64,000 nt of DNA from Charina bottae (Eukaryota > Chordata > Lepidosauria > Squamata > Charinaidae). The stretch spans positions 7,083,501 through 7,147,500 of the forward strand of contig JALMGJ010000015.1 of assembly GCA_023362775.1 (NCBI GenBank), in the 5' to 3' direction. A program made the position numbers and the translations under genes. Under the pieces are notes generated by a model. It saw nothing but the letters and a program-made list of their open reading frames with translations, made no database searches and was not told the DNA's origin. How positions within the stretch are numbered: position 1 is the stretch's first letter; every line of letters starts with the position of its first letter. This document shows positions 57,922 to 64,000 of this stretch, in pieces.

Positions 57922-58680
57922 TTAGCTTGCTCACCCTCAATTAAGAAGCGCAAGAGGCAGAAAGGTCAATCCCGCCTTTGAAAGAACAAAGTCCATAAGG
58001 GAATCCAACTCAAGACCTAAAATGCATTTTGAACTAAAAGGATACCCCTGAATGTCCTATCCAACCTTTCCAGGTGTACAATTCCTATTTACTTTCCATT
58101 CAAGATTTGATTCGTTCTTCCTTTGATTATAAGTCATCGCTTTAAAACCCAGCCAACCTGATTAAAAAAAACAACAAAAAAACCCTTCACCGTTCAAAGA
58201 AGGAAATGATTAAAACCTAAGTAATCACGCATCTGTATGTTGAAGGGAAGAGGAAACAAAATTTTCCACCATGAGAAGTCACTGATGAATAATTCAATTA
58301 CAATATACTGTACATCTAAAGAATGGAAAGACCAAACCTTACCTAAAGAGGGTTTTTGCCACCAGTTCTCATTTCAACCTCAAATATTCCAAACGGCCAA
58401 AGGACAAGAGGACACAATAGGATTAAGAAAAATAAAAAATAATCCTAGTAATAAAAAAAACTGGCCTAAGGTTGAAATACTGCTTCGGTTTGGGGCTTTG
58501 TTTAAAATCACCCTCAGAGACCATCTTTCATGCCCACCAGGTTTTGCAAAATTTTATTTCGGGTCGGTTTTCCAGCTCACACCATCCAGGTGTTAGAGGA
58601 CAACTCTCCTCCAGCCCAGGGAAAGGCCTGGGTTTGGGAAGCCCGTTGGAAACCCAGAGGCGCAAAGAGAAGGGAACGGG

Positions 58681-58712
58681 ACAGGGAGGGAGGGAGGGAG
58701 GGGGGGGGAGGA
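58681..58712 (+). other. G-rich run with quadruplex potential
   Basis: Repeated ggga then a run of nine G on the plus strand, which is the template strand of CMIP, about 250 bp past the exon 1 donor. It contains four or more G3 tracts. Confidence 0.6.
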
Positions 58713-58769
58713 AGACGCCTCCTGCACAGGACAAGCAAAGTCTAGGCTTAGCAGGTCGTGTGAAAGCTA

Positions 58770-60017
<1,248 letters not shown>

Positions 60018-60101
60018 GGCCCGTCCCCTCCGGAGGGCGCCGGGTTGCAGAACGGGGCATTTTTCTTTTCCTCTTCCCGGGCCGCTGCCTTTCGCCACCC
60101 A

Positions 60102-60287
60102 GCACGATGGGATGTGTAGTCCAGCGCTGGCCATGCAACTTTAAAAAGAAAAGAAGCCTGCACATTTGATCTTGAGCTGTCAGTCAGTTGCCTGGCACGA
60201 TGGGATGTGTAGTCCAGAGCTGGCCATGCAACTTTAAAAAGAAAAGCCTGTACGTTTGATGTTCAGCTGTCGGTCAGTTGCCTTGAT
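60102..60287. repeat. 93-bp tandem duplication upstream of CMIP with ZNF143-like motifs
   Basis: Two copies with a 93-bp offset (gcacgatgggatgtgtagtc at 60102 and 60195). Both include ggccatgcaactttaaaaag and a caactttaaaaagaaaag run; later parts differ at several sites (tgcacatttgatcttg versus tgtacgtttgatgttc). On the minus strand each copy begins with actacacatcccatcgtgc, resembling the ZNF143/Staf site. Confidence 0.85.
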
Positions 60288-60289
60288 CG

Positions 60290-61506
60290 TGTGAATGCAG
60301 AAGTCGGTTTGAATAAAACATGGCTGAGCTAAAAGGTGGTTTTCTCAATTCCCCCATTTTTGGATTGACACTACACACTGAACCATGAATTAACTGCCCC
60401 AGCCAGCGGGATTCCCATAACATGCAAGATCAGATTCTAGTGGTTAGTTTGTGTTTTAGCCTGTTTTTCAAACATACCCTAAAACAGCATAGCTGTTATT
60501 AATCCTGATGAATTTGTACCCCCAGCTTTTATCAAAAACACACGCAAGATGTGATTGATAGAATGTCATGGTCAAAATAAAGACTATTTATATTCCATTT
60601 TGAACAGCATGCTTAATAATAATGGGAATTTATAGCTCAACCTTTACAAAACAAACCAAGAAAATAAGTATCGATTAAGTGTGGGGTAATATTAAAATTA
60701 AAAAAATAGTAATGGTTTATATAAAACAATGCTGTTTTTAAAAAAAGATTAAAAGGTAGCATAAAGAACCTCGAAATAACTCATATTAAACATAATAATG
60801 AATCTCACATGACATTGAAAAGCTTATTTACTAATAACAATTTTATACTTCAGTTTTTTACAAAATAACATATGCTGAGAAAAATTAATACAATACAAAA
60901 TAAGTTAGATCCAAAAGTATTATGTAAAAATAACAAGGGTACAAGCAACAATAAAAACAAATAGAATACTCACATTTACAGATAAAACAGTATTATTGTC
61001 AAAGACCCCTTACTAGAATGTAGTATTTCATACTCGATTGTGTTTGAAAAGAGTTTGTCATGCTCAAGATGCTATGGTGTATCAGGAACTGTTACAACAA
61101 TCCTTTAAGTTGATTTCATTTTTTTTAACTGTTATGAAAAATGCAAATCTTTAATCATTCGGTTTAAATCACAATCAGTACTGGGCTTGTTTTGGTTAAG
61201 ATATTTTTAAACTAAAATCTGCACATAGAGACGACAGAAGAAGGCATGAGGAAAGTGACTCTTTCATTTCATCGTAGTTCATGTAATAAACCTTCACGCA
61301 TTTCTTCAAGTGCTGGAAGAAAAGCAGGAGATAACCCTAACCATAAATAAACAAACATGGAATAAATAAATAAACATGGAACATTAGATGTTGAAAAAAT
61401 AACAGAAACATTGCTACAGTTCTTCTCATAAATCTGAAGAAGTAGGAAAAAAGCACATGGGCCAACAGTGTAATTCCAATGTGGCATGTGAAATATATTG
61501 ATGACT
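60290..61506. other. AT-rich intergenic sequence upstream of CMIP
   Basis: No gene or bounded repeat recognised. Long A/T-rich stretches near 60600-61000. Confidence 0.45.
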
Positions 61507-61518
61507 TATGTATATTGA

Positions 61519-61827
61519 GGGGGCGCAATGGCTCAGCGGGTAAGATGCCAGGCTTGTCGATCGGAAGATTGCAAGTTCGGAGGTTCGAATCCCTAGCCCC
61601 GCGTGACGGAGGGAGCTCCCGCACTCGCCCCAGCTCTTGCCAACCTAGCAGTTCGAAAGCATGCAAATGCAAGTAGATGAATAGGTACCACTTCGGTGGG
61701 GTGCGTCATGCCGGCCACATGACCGCGGAAGCGTCTTCGGACAGCGCTGGCTCTTCGGCTAACAAACGGAGATGAGCACCGGCCCCTAGAGTCGGACACG
61801 ACTGTGCAGGGGAAACCTTTATCTTTT
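61519..61827 (+). mobile_element. tRNA-SINE family A with internal deletion
   Basis: gggggcgcaatggctcag head and B-box ggttcgaatcc. About 20 bp that normally follow ccacttcggtggg (aaggtaacagcgttcc) are missing. A 12-bp duplication tatgtatattga lies at 61507-61518 and 61828-61839. Confidence 0.9.
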
Positions 61828-61839
61828 TATGTATATTGA

Positions 61840-62250
61840 TGATTAGAACTGCAATCTTGTATGCAATTCAGTAGAAATAAGTAAACAAGAAAAGAATAAG
61901 GTATATTCTGCTATGCCCAGAAGGATTTATTTCTAAATTGACATGGAGATGAATGCACAGAGAAATCACAAGCAGTCTGTTCCTAGGCATACCTGTTTAG
62001 GAATAAATTCCATGAAATTTAATGGGATGTAAGAATATAGAAAGGCTTCTTTTTGGTTTAACACTGAACCATTCAAAGCTAACAAGATAAAGCAGGATAC
62101 TGTAGGAATTTGCAAGGAGGTCAAAGAATTAGGCCCAGGTTCGTGGATATCCATCCTACAGGCCCTGGAGGGGCCACCAATAACATGGGTGTCATGATAT
62201 CATTGTGCAAATGATGTGATTATATCACGTTTTATTTTGCTATTTCTTTG
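61840..62250. other. Intergenic sequence, no recognised element
   Basis: Nothing recognised. Confidence 0.4.
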
Positions 62251-62609
62251 TTATAATTGGCTGGAACATAATAGTCTTAATCCCAACAAGCTTCAGCAAG
62301 TATCAGGCTTAATGTAAGTTAGCATAGCCTTACATTCTCGTAGGGTTTTATAACCGTTAGTGTTACTTATAGTTTTATAGTTATCTGTCTTCGTTTATAG
62401 CATTTAGATTATTCATTGTAAAACTGAATTGTAATCTCATAGGATTCTTTTGCATTTTAATACCTGTCCTCTGTAACTCTACCTTAATAATTTTATCTTT
62501 ACCTTATTTTATTCTATCAATACGACTTTTTATTTTTATTTCTATTTTAGCGTAATTGTTATGTTATTAGTTATATATGCTGGTCTATGACCGAAATAAA
62601 ATTGAAAAA

Positions 62610-62650
<41 letters not shown>
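62251..62650 (+). mobile_element. Probable LINE 3' UTR ending in (GATT)n
   Basis: AT-rich sequence ending ctggtctatgaccgaaataaaa and then (gatt)n at 62612-62650, a common squamate LINE end. The upstream boundary and clade are uncertain. Confidence 0.5.
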
Positions 62651-62691
62651 ATCATGATGCAAGTACATAACTGCAGCATTCACATGATAAC

Positions 62692-62815
62692 GAGAGCCAG
62701 TTTGGTCTAGTGGTTAAGGCAACGGGCTAGAAACCAGGAGACGGAGAGTTCTAGTCCCGCCTTAGGCATGAAAGCCAGCTGGGTGACCTTGGGCCAGTCC
62801 CTCTCTCTCAGCCCC
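62692..62815 (+). mobile_element. tRNA-SINE family B, 3'-truncated
   Basis: gagagccagtttggtctagtgg through gggccagtccctctctctcagcccc, then unrelated sequence. It keeps the head but not the tail, and it is nearly identical to the first 125 bp of the element at 8268. Confidence 0.8.
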
Positions 62816-63145
62816 TGGAAATTCAAAATTCAAGGAGACTTTCTTTGGCATCCGATTCTCTGCTGCTGCACAAAGATATGTTGATAGGGCTGTGCAGCAC
62901 CTCCATCACTTAAAAGTGCTTCAGAAATATGGAAATGTGTGCATAGCTCCTGGGTGCAACATTTCAAAGCAGCTGCCCTTTTTCCTCGGCACTTCCGCGG
63001 TCTCAGGGAAGGGGCAGATGCTTTAAGGTGCGGCAAACAGGTGCTCCATTCACACAACCCTATAATTAAGCTAAGTCTGTTGGAGAGGCCATTAAGAAAC
63101 ATCTCAGTGACTGGGGTCACTGCTCAGCTGCTTTATATAACCATG
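62816..63145. other. Intergenic sequence, no recognised element
   Basis: Nothing recognised. Confidence 0.4.
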
Positions 63146-63153
63146 GTCTACTG

Positions 63154-64000
63154 TAGAGCTTTCCAAACTTTTCATGTTGGTGACACACTTTTTAGACATG
63201 CATCATTTCATGACACACTCTTACAGCAGGGCACAAGGCAGGCACTAGGACCTGCGCGGAATCACAGCAGGTTTGGAGGCAGCAGGGCACAAGGCAGGCA
63301 CTAGGACCTGCGCGGAATCACAGCAGGTTTGGAGGCAGCAGGGCACAAGGCAGGCACTAGGACCTGCGCGGAATCACAGCAGGTTTGGAGGCAGCAGGGC
63401 ACAAGGCAGGCACTAGGACCTGTGCGGAATCACATCAGGTTTGGAGGCAGGAGGGCACAAGGCAGGCAGTAGGACCTGCGCGGAATCACAGAAGGTTTGG
63501 AGGCAGCAGGGCACAAGGCAGGCAGTAGGACCTGCGCGGAATCACAGCAGGTTTGGAGGCAGCAGGGCACAAGGCAGGCACTAGGACCTGCGTGGAATCA
63601 CAGCAGGTTTGGAGGCAGCAGGGCACAAGGCAGGCAGTAGGACCTGCACGGAATCACAGAAGGTTTGGAGGCAGCAGGGCACAAGGCAGGCACTAGGACC
63701 TGCGTGGAATCACAGCAGGTTTGGAGGCAGCAGGGCACAAGGCAGGCAGTAGGACCTGCGCGGAATCACAGCAGGTTTGGAGGCAGCAGGGCACAAGGCA
63801 GGCACTAGGACCTGCGCGGAATCACAGCAGGTTTGGAGGCAGCAGGGCACAAGGCAGGCACTAGGACCTGCGTGGAATCCTGGCAGGGCAGGTTTGGAGG
63901 CAGCAGGGCACAAGGCAGGCACTAGGACCTGTGCAGAATCCTGGCAGGGCAGGTTTGGAGGCAGCAGGGCACAAGGCAGGCACTAGGACCTGCGCGGAAT
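63154..64000 (+). mobile_element. hAT-like MITE with 56-bp minisatellite, running off the window
   Basis: Begins tagagctttccaaactt (first base substituted from C), followed by the gacacac left module and at least fourteen 56-60-bp units up to the window end. The right end is not included, so its duplication cannot be checked. It has the most units of the family in this window. Confidence 0.88.

Overview
The window is vertebrate nuclear DNA, almost certainly from a squamate reptile. A snake or another toxicoferan fits best, but the species cannot be fixed from sequence alone. The squamate signs are BovB (RTE) LINE fragments, tRNA-derived SINEs (one with a BovB-type tail), palindromic hAT-type MITEs, TA-flanked Tigger-like MITEs, Penelope-like element remains and GATA-rich microsatellites.

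Only one protein-coding gene is supported. Exon 1 of CMIP (C-Maf-inducing protein) lies on the minus strand at 58953-59249, encodes exactly 99 codons and ends in a GTAAGT donor. It sits in a CpG island (about 58780-60060) with a perfect CRE, an inverted CCAAT box and ZNF143/Staf-like motifs upstream. Everything from 1 to 58952 is therefore read as CMIP intron 1, and 60060-64000 as upstream intergenic DNA. No other convincing exon, RNA gene, or bacterial, phage or CRISPR feature was seen.

The rest is a dense landscape of mobile elements. (1) 8268-17127 is one tRNA-SINE whose middle has expanded into about 82 tandem 102-bp units. A 5'-truncated BovB insertion with its target-site duplication sits inside and was later copied with its host block (589-bp repeat). 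Because 102 is a multiple of 3 and the unit lacks stops, both strands show spurious ORFs of more than 2,000 codons. (2) A hAT-like MITE family with ends CAGAGCTTTCCAAACT carries an internal 56-bp minisatellite (1485-2207, 4478-5026, 20884-21677, 30536-30886, 63154-end). One copy has inserted in reverse inside another. A GC-rich relative lies at 22038-22348. (3) Other MITEs with clear 8-bp or TA duplications: 2312, 3195, 7468, 29572, 33296, 42823, 47078, 48144, 54863 (8 bp); 19703, 29704, 49975 (TA). (4) Seven copies of a second tRNA-derived SINE, six of them antisense to CMIP. (5) Penelope-like pieces at 38666-39268 (5'-inverted, with a hammerhead-like core) and a 75-bp-arm palindrome at 24420-24572. 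(6) Two adjacent BovB 3' ends at 54085-54450 and 54503-54844.

The most unusual object is the SINE-born 102-bp array. Its edges, microhomology, block-wise copying and trapped BovB allow its history to be read from sequence. The minisatellite-bearing hAT MITEs are the second.
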